Assembly (NCBI RefSeq): GCF_002104995.1
Contig: NW_024468260.1
Coordinates: 665,004-729,003 of the forward strand
Direction of reading: 5' to 3'
Source: Linderina pennispora
Lineage: Eukaryota > Kickxellomycota > Kickxellomycetes > Kickxellales > Kickxellaceae
Length of the DNA: 64,000 bases
The notes under the pieces: generated by a model
Database searches by the model: none
What the model was told of the DNA's origin: nothing
The model's input: only the letters and a program-made list of their open reading frames with translations
In this document: in pieces, positions 34,901-47,586 of the stretch
How the letters are laid out: each line of letters opens with the position of its first letter
Position numbering within the stretch: the first letter of the stretch is position 1
Translations under genes and position numbers: made by a program

Positions 34901-37900
34901 TCCGCTTTACAGCAGCTCGTGATATTGAGCGGGTATATCCAGACGTAGTCTTCGCAGCTGATGGCTACAGAAGATGTCCAGTATTTCATCATGCTGTGCA
35001 AGCGCTCAGGTCAGAGTCCCGGTCCCATTCCGTTCCTGCTCCTCGACAGTGACCTAGAAAGGTGGATGCTGCAGGGTGCTGCTTCATTATCGGTGAACGG
35101 TGACTATGTCACCAGCCACGATGTTCAGCGTCAGCTGGATTCCTCTATGGACCAGTTTCAGCCTGGATACTCGTCTACTGCCAACGCACCTGTGAGGGAT
35201 ATTCTGGATGGATGTGTACCACGCCATGGTTCGCGGCCTATGCAAGAACAGTCCAGACTACGATACCAGCAACAGGAATATATTGGTGGCTGAGCCCAAA
35301 CTTACCACCATACAGTCGGTTATATCCAGCGGTATCATGGGCTACAGGTCGCCTATATACCCTTCCATCTGACAACGGATCCCTCCCAGACACTGACCCA
35401 TGGCTAGAGTTGCTGGCAGGGCCAAAGAAGAGCTGGCTACGCGCACTACTGACTTCACCAGCCATAGGTACAGGGGACCAAGGTTTGTCGCTAACAGGCG
35501 TCAGGAGGATCATGCGTCCCATGTCGAAACCAGTCGGTGTTGATCTCAGAGTCAGATGGAATCCCACAGCAACTCGAGGTATTCGACAGCCAAGGAGAGT
35601 TGAATATCGTAATCGAGTATGCTGCACCCTAGGCAACATCACGGTCAGAGTTATTCTGCCAGTCCAATGGCGAAAATCGTGAACTAGTTCTCAAATATCT
35701 GTACTGCCCGACACGCCCCTGCGATACCAATCACAGAAGTGATGGATGGCCGTGATAGGACGTATCCACGAGTTTTATTTTGGCCACGACAGCCCATCTC
35801 ACGCTACACTGGGAGACATGTCAGTTGACTCGGATATAGAGTCCACCAGGTAATCCGATGCCAGCCATTTGATACTACGGAGGCCATTCGTTACCAGTTT
35901 CTTCCGAAACTTCCCAGGAGACGCAGAATTGCTGCCGTTCACTTGCAAATCACCACGACCATTGCCCCAATGGACATGGTCTTTCTAATCGGATGGCAAG
36001 GGCTTATGGCGGTGCTAGAGAACCGACAGCTGAGCTCAGGGTTGTTAGACATGGTTCACCTGGAGAACAGTATTGGACCACATCGACAGTGCTTCACCAC
36101 TACGTGTTGGCGACTCTATTACGCCGGAGGCTGAATTAGTGTCTGCTGTGAATTCTGATGCGGGAAAGGTGCTGACCATCAGCCTAAAGTTTTTCAGACA
36201 ACGGACGTTGATAGCTCAGATGGCGACTGTCCTCCTGTTCAGAGGACACAAAATCCTTCCGCCACTTGCTTTCAGTAAGGAGAGCAAATCAGCATCACTT
36301 GTTGTTTTGAACTCTGTAGCTGACGTTGCAGTGCTTGAAACTAAAGACTGGTTTGTCTACCATGGAGAACTCGCCAGCAAAGCTCACTGCAGGGTCAACA
36401 GTTGAGTTCGTGCTGGACACCAGATGCAGGTTTAGATCTGACGGATACTACGCATCTGTGTCAATAGCTGGCCCTGTGTTTGCTGTTTTGGATGGAGATA
36501 AGCGTGTCCACATTGCAAATGTTGACTACCAGGCTGCTGATGTAAATGGAAATGCAGTTGCCGCATACCTCGCTAAGAGTTCGGTTGATCAACGGTCGGG
36601 CAGTATCCTTTGACAATGGAGGGCATAAGGTTTTGCCGATGCCTGGAGCTACAGCACAGTTCTGCGCCCCATCTGGTCTGCAGGAGAGTATGCGCGTGTA
36701 TCTGGAGATTACAACCCGATACATTTATCTTCACAGATTGCGAGCTATGTTGGGCTGTCAAGACCAATTGTTCACGGGATGTGGGTTTCTGCCGCAACAC
36801 GGGCAGTTGTCGAAAGATATGCCGCAGGCGGGGATCCGGCAAGATTCCGTTCGTTCAAAACAGAGTTTGTCGGAATGGTGTTCCCGGGTGATGCACTAGA
36901 TGTGGAATTGAGCCATGTGGGAATGAAAGATGGTTTCATGCTCTTTGAGGGCAGGACTGTCAATCAGCACCAGCGCTGCTGTTTTGACCTTTCACGGCAA
37001 AGGTTGAGCAAGCCCAAGACTGCATATCTGTTCACCGGGCAGGGTGCCCAGTTTGTGGATATGGGTATGGATCTGTACGCAAAGTCTCCCTGCTTGCCAC
37101 GCAATGTCTGGGACCGAGCAGAAAAGCACATGTTTGACAAGTATGGAATATCGCTGCTTGACATCTTGCCGCAGTAATCCAAAGAAGTTCCATGTTCACT
37201 TTGGAGGAGCCGCCGGAAAGAAGTGCTTGGCAATTATCTCAACCTGTCCTAGTGAGATTCAAGGAGCGTCGTCCCAGCTATTTGCGAGGATTGTTCCTAA
37301 GGCCACTAAATTCACGTACTATTCAGACCAATGGGCTACTGGAATGCAACGATCTTTACGTACAGCCTATTCAACTGGCACTGGCGCTTGCGTATGTGGC
37401 AGACATGGAATCCAACGGGTTAATTCCAGACTGCAACAGGCATTTGCTGGCCATTCACTTGGTGAACTTTGCTCGCTAGCAGCTATTGGAAAAATTGTCT
37501 CTGTTGAGGCTGCAGTCGAGCTCGCATTTTTCCGTGGACTCATTCCTACACACATCGGTTGACCGCGATGACAACGGACGATCCCAGTATGCCATGGTGG
37601 CTGTCAATCCATCAAAAGTCGGCGAATGGTTTTGCCCTTGACATATTGACTAGTCTTGTCGAGCGAAATCCAGAAGCTATGTGGACGGCAACTTCGAAAT
37701 CAATAATCTATAACGTACCAAGTGCCAGCAATATATTGTGACAGGGCATAGGACTGCGCTAGTGGCCCTTGCAGATATTCTGAATAAGCTCTGTCATGAT
37801 GAGACGCTCAGGTCCGAAATGTTCGAACGAGAGTGATTTGTCCAGTTTCAGTATCCAGCGTCTGCCTTGCCTGTAAGGATCGGGGTGCCGAGCTTGTTAA

Positions 37901-40900
37901 TGGCGCAGCAACCATTGTTATAACAGGAGTTGATGTCCCATCTCCACTCCAAACATCTTCTGAGCAGTGTCGATGTGTTCAGGAACATCCTGTTAAAGGC
38001 GATTTCCCCTACTTCTGTCGATGCCACTAGGCTTGCTGGAAAGTATATTCCAAATATAACAGGCGTGCCATTTGAGGTAACGAAGAGGTACATTTCGCTA
38101 GTTCACAATATTTGCCAGTCTCCTGTTCTAGCCAGCAAGATTGAAGCATTCGATAAAAATGTCTCGACCTGACTCAGCTACACTGGAGAGCCATGCTTAT
38201 ATGCTGGTGGTTGAGTTGCTTGGCATACCAGCTCGCATTCCCAGTACGGTGGATAGCAACCCAGAAATCGCTACTCAACAGCGGCGATATTCAAAGAGTG
38301 ATCGAGATCGGGCCCGCTCCGGTACTGGGCAAGATGATGAGGCAGTCAATGTCTGGCTCCACAAATCGTCGCTCATCAATCGAGCTCCTCCACGTTTCCG
38401 ATGACAGGAAAGCTGTGTACTTTTTACCGCCAGAAGTCAAGGGTGTGTCGAGCGTGGTTACGGCCGATGAAGGCCCAGAGTGAACCTACGACATTGACAG
38501 TGAAGGTCAATGGAGAGAGGGATGCCTCATCTGGCCATGAACTAGTAACAGAAAGCCATATCCAAGCAGAATAGCAGTTCGCCAAATCGTAAGCCAACAA
38601 GCGGTACCTGAGAAACCAGTCGACCCAGGCTGATGTTGTTCGCGCAATAATCGGCCAAAAGTTGAAACAGTCATCTATTTCAATTCCCGCCAACCAGCCC
38701 ATCAAGGTCCTAACAGCAGGCAAGTCAACAATGCTGAACATGATTGCATCGGACATACAAAAAGAGTTTGGATCAGCAGATACCTAGTAAAGCTGAGGAT
38801 ATGACAATAGCCGAGCTTGTTGAACGTCTTGGTCCATACGACGGGAAGCTTGGAAGGCATACGCAGAATATGATTGCGAAGGTCTTTAGTTCCAAGATGC
38901 CTCGAGGTTTCTCTTTAACTTCAGCATATAACTATTTGAACGACAAGTATGGGCTTGGACGGCAGCGCCAAGAAGGTCTTCTCCTGCTGGCGCTTACAAT
39001 GGAGCCGTCTGAGCGCCTGACCAGTGAGCAGGATGCCAGGCAATGGCTAGCGAATATTGCTCAGCTGTATGCTAAAAAGGAAGGAATTACCTTCACCACA
39101 CATACGGCAGGTCCAACTACGAATCCTGCACTGTCGCAGTCCAACGCTCCAGTTGTCAACAGTGACGTGTTCAACTTGTCCCAGGAGAAATTAAACATGC
39201 TAGCAACTCGGCAGATCCAAGCCTTGAGAGAGTTCACTGGGACAGATACGCAATGTTCAGATGGCCTGCTGGACACGCTAAAACAGCAAGTCACCGCCTA
39301 TGCAAAGGAGCTGAGTGATCTGCAGTTAGAACTAGGAGGTGATCTCATCAACGGTACGAAACAAAAGTTTGACCAAAAAAAGGCACGGCACTACAACTCA
39401 TACTGGAATTGGGTGCGCCAGGATGTGATGCAGTTGGTTGCGGACATATTGGTCAAGGATTCGTTTGACCCCAGCGATGTGTGTGTCAGGAAAAGGTTGC
39501 AGATGATTTCCAACCGCTCTTGCCCCGACCTTTTGACACTAGTCGATGGATACCTGGCTGTTCTCGCTAGCAACAACAGTCTTGCTACAAAAAAAGCGAC
39601 GCGTGTTTTAGAGTATCTGCGCCAAGTTTGCATCGATTCGAGTAACAATGCACCAGTGTATAGGGAGATATCTCTGCCCCTCCGCCCATGCACAATGGTA
39701 ACCAGCAGGGGCGATGTGGTATATTCTGAAGAAAGACGAGAGCAAATGCCAACATTCAAAGATTATGTGAGCGATGCACAGAAGTGTACACTCACAGGTC
39801 CGCAACGTCTCTATCTATCTGAAAGGCTTGATAATGGCTCATGGGCGTATAGCACTGGCCTTACTCAACAATACTTTGACTCCCTGAATGAGATTGTGGA
39901 GAACGGTCTGACATTCGAAGGAAAGGCTGCACTTGTCACTGGTTGTGGGCCTGGGTCAATAGGGTCAAGCATTGTTGAAGGGCTACTGACAGGAGGCGCT
40001 AGGGTCATTGCAACAACGTCAAGCTATGGTTTCACTACAGTTAGATACTATGAGGATATGTACAGACAGTTTGGCGCGCGTGGAGCAGAACTAGTTGTCG
40101 TTCCGTTCAACCAGGGATCTACCCAGGATGTCAGCATGCTGATCGAGTACATCTATGGTACAGATGGTCTGGGGTGGGATCTGAGCTACGTCTTCCCATT
40201 TGCGGCATTCTCTGATAACGGTAGCGACCTGACAAGTATTGACTCACGCTCAGAACTATCATTCCGCATACTGCTCACCAATATCTACCAGAATGATTGG
40301 TGCTATCAAGATTGCCAAGGAGGCTCACAAATACGCCCGGTCGCCAACGCTGGTAGTTTTGCCTAATTCCCAGAACAAGGGCACAATCGGCAATAGCGGG
40401 CTGTATGGTGAGGCAAAGATGGCACTGCAATCACTTTACAACCGCTGGCACTCAGAGTCATGGTCCGAATATATCTCGCTCACTGGCGCGGATATTGGTT
40501 TTGTTCGGAACACAAGGATGACAAACGACCACTCGGCGATCCTTGAGGGTGTGGAGCAGGCTGGGCTGCTGACATTTTCTCGCGAAGAAATGGCATTCAA
40601 CCTTCTTGGGCTGTTGAGTCCAGACATGGTGGAGCAGGCGCAGCTATCGCCTGTATGGGCCAACTTTACCGGATGTGAAGTATCTGGTTCCGAATACAGT
40701 TCTATACTGTTTAAACTGCACACCACGCACTCCCAACTGGTCACAGTCAATAGAGAGGTCCATTTAGATAATATCAACGACAATGTGATTCATCATCAAT
40801 CTCGTTCTAACCTCTTCCGGGATTCTGATATAACTACTCCGTTAGCAAAACACCGCATTTCCTTCCCACCGACACGCTCGTTTGACCAGCTCAAGCCACT

Positions 40901-43057
40901 GCATCATCTCCAAGGAATGATAAATCTTGACAAGGTTGCTGTCATAACTGGGTTTGGCGAGGTTGGTCCGTTTGGAAATGCTCGGATGCGCTGGGAAATG
41001 GAAGCATTTGGCGAGTTTTCCATGGAGGGGTGCATTGAACTGGCGTGGATCATGGGTCTGATCAAGCACTTTGATGGGCAACACCCACTGACAATGGATC
41101 ATTATATTGGATGGGTCGACGCAAAGACGAGTGAGCCGGTGAGAGACATGGATGTCAAGAAGGTGTATGAGCCTTACATTCTCCAGCATGTGGGAGTGCG
41201 ATTTGTTGAGCCAGAGTTGCACGATGGCTTCGATCCGCACAAACACTCACTTGTGCGTGAGCTGCAAATCAGCCATGATCTTGAACCATTCGAGGCAACT
41301 GAAGACGAGGCAGCACATTTTAAACATGGAAATGGAGATAAAGCTGAAACATGGGAGAATTCCAACGGAACATGGTCCGTCAGGTTCCTGAAAGGTGCGA
41401 CACTGCTTGTTCCAAAAGCCCTTCAGCTTGATTGCTACACCGCTTCCCAAATTCCAACTGGCTGGGACCCTGCCCGATATGGCATTCCACAGGATATCAT
41501 TGACCATGTGGATAGGACTACATGCTACGCCCTGATATCAGCTATGGAGGCGCTGGTCTCATCTGGAATCACTGATCCCTATGAACTCTACCAGTACTTC
41601 CATGTCTCTGAAGTTGGGCATACAATCGGCTCATCAACTGGTGGTGTCCGAAGCTTGCGTAATGCAGTCTTATACAGGTGGATCGATAAGGATGTACCGT
41701 CGGATACATTGATTGAAGCCATGGTTAGTGCACCTGATGCTTGGATAAACATGCTGCTGCTGTCATCTGCAGGACCATTAAAACCTACGTCAGCTGCATG
41801 TGCAACTGCGCTGGTGGCACTAGAGGTGGCGATCGAGACCATTCAATGCGGGAAAGCTAGAGTTATGCTTGCTGGGGCGGTTGAGGACTACTCTAAAGAC
41901 ACTGCATATGGGTTTGAGCTATTGCAAACAACTGCCAACACAGCTGAGGAGCTTGCAAAGGGTAGGACTCCAGAGGAGATGAGTAGGCCATTCACTGATA
42001 GTCGGTCTGGGTACATGGAGAGCTACGGATCAGGCATCTTCGTTGTCATGTCGGCCACAGCAGCAATAGAGATGGGGGCTCCAATATATGGAGTTGTAGC
42101 TCTAACAGAGTCAGCTACCGATAAGCAGGGGCACAATGTTGGAGCCCCTGGTAGAGGTATCTTGTCAACAGCCCGTGAATTGCATTCTCAGCCGCCCACA
42201 AGCATGCTGGATTTTAAATACAGGAAGCAAGGCCTCGAGTTGCAGCTCTCGTTTATCAGCAGGGCAATGGAGCAGCAGCTACAGAAGCTACCTGACAAGG
42301 ACCCGAATACTAGCAGCCATGCTGCACAATATATGACCATGCCCACCACCAACGGATGGGAGCTACAGACCTATGGGGTAACGAATTCTGGAAAAGCTGT
42401 AGCGGCATATCACCTATTCGTGGGACATTGGCGACATGGGGTCTAACTGCTGATGACATCGATATGCTCTCATTACACGGCACATCAACAAGGCTGAACG
42501 ATGTCAGTGAACCCAGTGTTATCAACAAACTGTTGACACATGCAGGACGTACACCAGGATATCCTGCACCAGTTGTAAGCCAAAAGTGGCTCACAGGGCA
42601 TCCAAAAGCACCTGCAGCAGGCTGGATGCTTAATGGAGCACTGCAAGCAATCAGCACTGGAATTATTCCTGGGAACAGAAATGCCGATAATATTGACCCA
42701 AAGGTCAGGCAATACGACCATCTTGTATTCCCATCGTGCACAACAAAGGTGACTAATATCAAGGCCGTATTGCTCTCCTCGTTTGGCTTCGGTCAAGCCG
42801 GCTGCATTACGTTAGTTCTAAACCCAGACTACGTTCTCGCAACTCTCTCAGCTGATGATTTGGCGGCATATCAAGGAAAGGTACAAAAGCGGAAAGATAA
42901 GGCCGACAAATATTTCCAGGAAACGCTATTAGGCAGTCACAACCTTATTTGCGTGAAGGGTACACCGCCATTCACCTCTGAGCAGGAGGACAATGTGTTC
43001 CTGAATCCATCGGCCCGCGCATCATATGATGCTGCTACTGATTCATATCATATTTGA
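31963..43057 (+). pseudogene. Fused beta-alpha type I fatty acid synthase, decayed, lacking a PPT domain
   Basis: An 11-kb fungal FAS in one strand and order. The N-terminal acyltransferase has GGYGGMDNYLDEAVWLL and active-site SHSQGI (about 32760). The enoyl reductase (about 33850-34400) has FPVILQWMGGRNGGYHSW and LVAGSGIGDAD. The MaoC dehydratase (about 36700-36960) has DYNPIHLS and VHGMWVSAATRAVVE. The malonyl/palmitoyl transferase (about 37010-38480) has TGQGAQFVDMGMDLY and GHSLGELCSLA. ACP has AGKST (about 38720). The ketoreductase (about 39900-40500) has VTGCGPGSIGSS. The ketosynthase has active Cys in SAACATA (41799-41801) and His in LHGTST (42476-42478). Beta and alpha follow without a gap, as in fused synthases. 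From 33270 to 38780 frames change repeatedly with many stops; from about 38785 only two frame changes remain (near 40295 and 42370-42430). The end, ASYDAATDSYHI then TGA, stops where the phosphopantetheinyl transferase domain normally starts. Confidence 0.85.
32670..32750 (+). other. Spliceosomal intron in the fatty acid synthase
   Basis: 81 bp with a GTAGGT donor, a perfect TACTAAC branch site (about 32724-32730) and acceptor TATTTTAG. It separates the helix ending LRVTPGELSQSFK from the acyltransferase active-site segment SHSQGI. Confidence 0.75.
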
Positions 43058-43121
43058 AACTGGATTACATTTTATTACATTATTATTAGTAAATATTCCA
43101 CAGCATTGCATGATTAGGTGA

Positions 43122-43275
43122 ATATTCGAATATATTGCATAGCTGATCCTGTCCCCTAAGCCTACGCCACAGTGATTACGCAAGAATATGATGGCTCTAC
43201 TATATGGTTCAGTACACACCAGCGTATCAACAGCTCTCCCTAGTTTCTTTACTGTCACTAGTTATATACCATGTT
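43122..43275 (+). repeat. Dispersed direct repeat R1, copy a
   Basis: Non-coding sequence matching 47213-47347. Shared blocks include CTACGCCACAGTG, ATGGCTCTACTATAT and TTTCTTTACTGTCACTAGTT. It is diverged but unmistakable. Confidence 0.8.
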
Positions 43276-44560
43276 ATCTTACCCGTATCCAAACAGAATA
43301 TTTATAATTTGATGGAGAGCTGCTTATTCGAACTTGATGTCAATCAGAAAACAGTAGATTGACTACACAGCTAGTCCTAAATCGGCAAGTCACTGTGTGA
43401 GGAAAATCTTGACTCACCAACTCGCCAACTCGCCAACTATGTGACTCTGAACTTCTCACTGAAAGAACTTCACTTTTCTTTTCTTTATCAGTTTAGCCGC
43501 TTACTATTTTCTCATTTCTCATTTATAAAACTTTGCGTATAATGCCCCAGTTTACTTTAGTATGGATGACCATTGTGGCTTAATGGTCTTGATCCATTGT
43601 GTCCTATTATCATGAGGATTTGGAATCATAGTATAGTTTGCTGCTGAGCCTCTGTGACTAGCATAAATATAATAAGTACTATCAAGTTCAGACCAATTTT
43701 TAAATACAAGGTGTCTATCTCATTTGTGGCTAGGCATGCAGAATAATCAAGAAAATTTACACTAACAATATCATAACTAACAATAATTATCAAAGCAAGT
43801 TTGAATAGAGAATTATGTAGAGGTAATTTAGGATATTACTATGTGACCAATAATATGCCATACATATAAATCTGCCAATTAGCTTGTGATATGAAGCATA
43901 TATCAAGCATTAGTTATAATCAAATCACTAGGTGATGGTTTTATATACTACTGCGCTGCCCTGGTTCGAAAGAGGCAAGGAACTCAGCAACATTACTCCC
44001 CCAACAGAGGATATATCCCTTGTACCTTGGTATTGTTATGGACTAATAAGTGGCACGCCACCAACTAGGGAACAATGAGGGCTGGTGCACTATACCTTTG
44101 GAAATAGCTATCAAGCAATGTTAGGCCGATACTGTAGTTTTAATATTTTAAAGTAGGGTTTAGGTTTAAACTCCTCAACAGCACTCAAGAAAACAATTTT
44201 TATAATCATTTCGTTTTCAGTACATATTGCTTGACACATAAAACAAAAAAGTGACTACTTGGATATATATCCTGCGTATGAACAAAACACTTTACTCTCA
44301 TGAGAAGTTGTAACATGAGAGCAATAAGTGGCTGCAGTTGCAACTATTGTCGGTTGAAAAATATTACCACAGTGCGAAATATATAGTGCAGGGAGGCACA
44401 TACGATAAGAATGTATCAACTGGTTGCAGGTTGTGCACAATTGTAGATGCTAACCTCGTTCACCTCCTGCTTTTGAGTATTGCCCGTATGGCAGACTCTC
44501 CCTTCTTTCACTGAAGTTAGGTATACGAGTTCCAAAAGTAGGCCGGAGGTATTTCAACTC

Positions 44561-44570
44561 TATTTATAAG
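44561..44570 (+). promoter_or_regulatory. TATA-like element of the P450 gene
   Basis: TATTTATAAG about 134 bp upstream of ATG 44704, followed by a pyrimidine-rich leader. Confidence 0.35.
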
Positions 44571-44703
44571 AACCCAATTGACTGATTTTTTTAGTACATT
44601 TTAGATTATTCGCTTGTACTTCACAGTTCCTCATCGTTTGGACTTTACAGAGACCTCTTTCAGCACTCTACTTCACTCTCAATTCACTTTTCTTCAATCA
44701 AGG

Positions 44704-46254
44704 ATGAGCATCATCAGCGCAATTAGCAATTTTCTTGAGGCGTACGACGTAACATACAGGCAGGTACTCGTTGGTGGCCTGGTCATCTATGGGACAACGC
44801 TGGCGCTTTATCGTCTGTACTTCTCCCCCGTTAGCCACATTCCTGGAGGGCTGCTTTCTCGCTTATCCATGCTGTATGTGAGGATCATGGTTACGCTGGG
44901 GAAACTGCCAGACTTATGTGAGGACGACTACTACAATTATGGCGACATCTTTCTTTCAGCTCCTGATATTGTGACGATTTCGAACCCAGACGACTGTCGC
45001 GCAGTGATGGGAACTTACGATTTCATCAAGGACAAGTTCTATGAATCGTTCCGATTAGTCGACGAAACCATATTCACTACCATTGATGCCGAGTTTAACA
45101 TGCTAGGGCGGCGTCTGATTGGCCCTGCCTTTACCCCAGCGTCACTGCAGAAAATGGAGCCAACGATCATGGAGTGCGGTCTTTTAGCAATCAAGAGGAA
45201 GTGGGATAAGCTGATTGGGGAGAACGGTCGCGAAGCTAATGTCAACTTCAATACGGACTTCACATTGGCTACTTTTGACATTATAAGCACACTCGTGTAT
45301 GGCAAGAAGTTCCGTGCACTTGAGAAAGGTGAGAGAACGATCGTTAAATGGGTGGAGAAATATAATTGGCTCGCTCATATCAAGGCAGTCATTCCATCCG
45401 TTGCAGAGTTCCCACTGAATCTGCTCTGCCGTCCTTTGCTCAAAAACTGCAAGGAGTTTGTTGGCTTCACTAGCACCACAGTTGAGCAACGCCGTGAACA
45501 AATCCGCCAGGGAGAAAAAGTGCCATACGATCTTTTACAGGCACTTATCGACGGGGAGGAGCTCGAGGCGAGGGCAAAACTGACACCATCTCAAGTAACG
45601 GCACAAAGCATTGAACTTCTGGGTGCTGCCATATACACAACTGCGGATACGATAACCTGGACCTTGCATTACCTGATGCTTTATCCTGAGTGTTATCGCA
45701 AGGCTGTGGACGAAGTTCGATCAATATTTGCACCTGACCACCTGATCGGCTACTCTGAGGGGCGCAGTCGGCTACCGTATATCGAGGCATGCATTTATGA
45801 GTCCTTGCGCATTTGTGCTGTGTCAGGATTTCTCTTGCCACGAGTAGTACCTCCTGGTGGGGCGACATTCCAGGGCTACTTTATTCCTGCCGGCATGACC
45901 ATTGCGCTCAATATTGCCGGAATGAACCACCATCGGAGCTTATGGAGGGATTCAAAGAGGTTTATGCCAGAGCGGTTCATCGAGCGCCCGGACTTGAAAC
46001 ACCAGGTGATGTCGTTCAGCACTGGTGTACGCATCTGCCCTGGAAGGGCTTTGGCATGGGTTAAGATAATGACGATCCTTAGCAATCTGTTGAAGGATTA
46101 TGACTTTTCGTTACCAGCGGATGCGCAGTATAGTCCAGACAGAACTGATACGAATGGGTTGCCGGTGGCAATGCCTCGTACTCATTCAGTGACTGTGGGC
46201 CCAAAGCATCCGGAGCGAGACTGCATCCTCGTTGTGACCAAGAGACTGCTTTGA
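44704..46254 (+). CDS. Cytochrome P450 monooxygenase
   Basis: A 516-aa single-frame microsomal P450. The N-terminal anchor helix (QVLVGGLVIYGTTLALYRL) is followed by the hinge SPVSHIPGG. The I-helix region is LLGAAIYTTADTITW, the K-helix ExxR is in IYESLRI, the meander region is around FMPERFIERPD, and the haem loop is FSTGVRICPGRA with the Cys thiolate ligand. The length is normal for a class II fungal P450. The usual A/G-G-x-(D/E)-T-T of the I-helix is present only in loosened form, so oxygen activation may be atypical. The start MSIISAISNFLEAYDV is preferred over an upstream Met whose extension is leader-like. It lies between the FAS and two exporters, which suggests oxidation of a fatty-acid-derived product; that role is inferred from context only. 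Confidence 0.95.
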   Translation: MSIISAISNFLEAYDVTYRQVLVGGLVIYGTTLALYRLYFSPVSHIPGGLLSRLSMLYVRIMVTLGKLPDLCEDDYYNYGDIFLSAPDIVTISNPDDCRAVMGTYDFIKDKFYESFRLVDETIFTTIDAEFNMLGRRLIGPAFTPASLQKMEPTIMECGLLAIKRKWDKLIGENGREANVNFNTDFTLATFDIISTLVYGKKFRALEKGERTIVKWVEKYNWLAHIKAVIPSVAEFPLNLLCRPLLKNCKEFVGFTSTTVEQRREQIRQGEKVPYDLLQALIDGEELEARAKLTPSQVTAQSIELLGAAIYTTADTITWTLHYLMLYPECYRKAVDEVRSIFAPDHLIGYSEGRSRLPYIEACIYESLRICAVSGFLLPRVVPPGGATFQGYFIPAGMTIALNIAGMNHHRSLWRDSKRFMPERFIERPDLKHQVMSFSTGVRICPGRALAWVKIMTILSNLLKDYDFSLPADAQYSPDRTDTNGLPVAMPRTHSVTVGPKHPERDCILVVTKRLL

Positions 46255-46294
46255 AGGCTCCAGCACTCTGGTTCGGTTGGGACATACGGTCATT

Positions 46295-46555
46295 ATTTGT
46301 GATTCTCTGAGTTTCTACAATTTTTCCTTTCCTCATCGGATCCATGTGCCATCACAACCATGGCTCCGATCCTCCTTTGAGATCCTTCTCTTCTCCACTC
46401 TCGATTTCTTTCTTATAACTACTTTCTCTTCTTATTCGTAGTTCTTTTTTCTGGCTGCTTACAGCCCACACCATATTCAATATAACAATTATCTGCCTGA
46501 CTCTGCTCAAATCAGTCGCTGAAACTCGTGACCTTCCAACACATGCTATGAGCAT
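46295..46555 (+). repeat. Dispersed direct repeat R2, copy a
   Basis: About 260 bp matching 50262-50513 at high identity. Shared blocks include TGGCTGCTTACAGCCCA, CCGATCCTCCTTT and CTCATGACCTTCCAA-like ends. Copy b ends just before the ABC gene start, so R2 looks like a duplicated promoter and leader; copy a has only a short open frame after it. Confidence 0.8.
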
Positions 46556-47212
46556 TCCTACCTCCATTGAAAAGTGATTCAATCTCTCAAGCTGCCCGCC
46601 TGCAACAACAATTTGTCTATCTCGAGATAAAGGGCCCAGCGATGAAAGCGGCCTCCCGAGTGTTTTATAGTGGTTTTAATGTTCTTTTTTATATCCACCA
46701 TGATATATCAAAGACAGAGATTGACCAACGCAGTTCAATATAATAGTTTGTAAAGCTAAATATTGCAGTGACATTTGCTTCCTGAGCGAGCTTCAGCGAA
46801 GCCCTAGAAAAATTATACAAAGATGGATTATTCAAATTGGCCCACCTATTCACACTTTTTTCTTCAGTCAAGCCTTCATTCCGAGAGATGAGGTTGACCA
46901 TGGACTACCTCCTGGCATTTCTTTTTATATCATGTATCTCTTTTTTCATAATGCTACTCTTTTTCATTATTCTATACTAGTCTTTGGCCAAAAATAAACA
47001 GAAAGTTAGCACAATATGTGTTGTATTGTAGAGATACGAGCGCTTCTAGAGCTCAAAAAGGAATTGCATAGAATATACTTGAGACTACCCAAAAAATAAA
47101 TAAATAAAGAGGGAGGAATCGATATGCTACGAGGCAATCGACTCAACAAAATATGAAACTATCGGCGATCCAAAAATAAATGTATCAATATGGTGTATTC
47201 ATCATTTGATGT

Positions 47213-47347
47213 TGAATAACCGATCCTGATCCCTAGATCTACGCCACAGTGCTTACACAAGAGTAATGGCTCTACTATATAGCTCAGTGCACGCCAGGAT
47301 ATCAGCGGGTCTCCTTAATTTCTTTACTGTCACTAGTTATATAAAGA
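47213..47347 (+). repeat. Dispersed direct repeat R1, copy b
   Basis: The second member of the R1 pair (see 43122-43275), in the same orientation about 4.1 kb away. Confidence 0.8.
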
Positions 47348-47586
47348 TACCAGTATCCCAACACACCTGGTGTCCGATTCGCGAGTCCATGACTTCTGCC
47401 TGCTCATTATCGTCAGTAAGATCAAAGTGCCCATAGCTGCCTGCCTAGTCAAAGGTATCGTTGTAGCTATCATCGTTGGCGCTGATGGCTAAGATCGGTA
47501 GTGCGTGACAACATCATAGCACTAGATATTTCACCACACAGTTATAAACTTGTTTGAATATCATAAAAATAGACAAAGTTATATAT

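Larger units (their letters stand above)
43058..44703. other. Intergenic region between synthase and P450
   Basis: 1.6 kb, AT-rich. It holds one member of a dispersed repeat (43122-43275) and the P450 promoter. No gene is seen. Confidence 0.5.
46255..47586. other. Intergenic region with two repeat copies
   Basis: 1.3 kb holding copy a of repeat R2 and copy b of repeat R1. No complete gene is seen. Confidence 0.5.
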
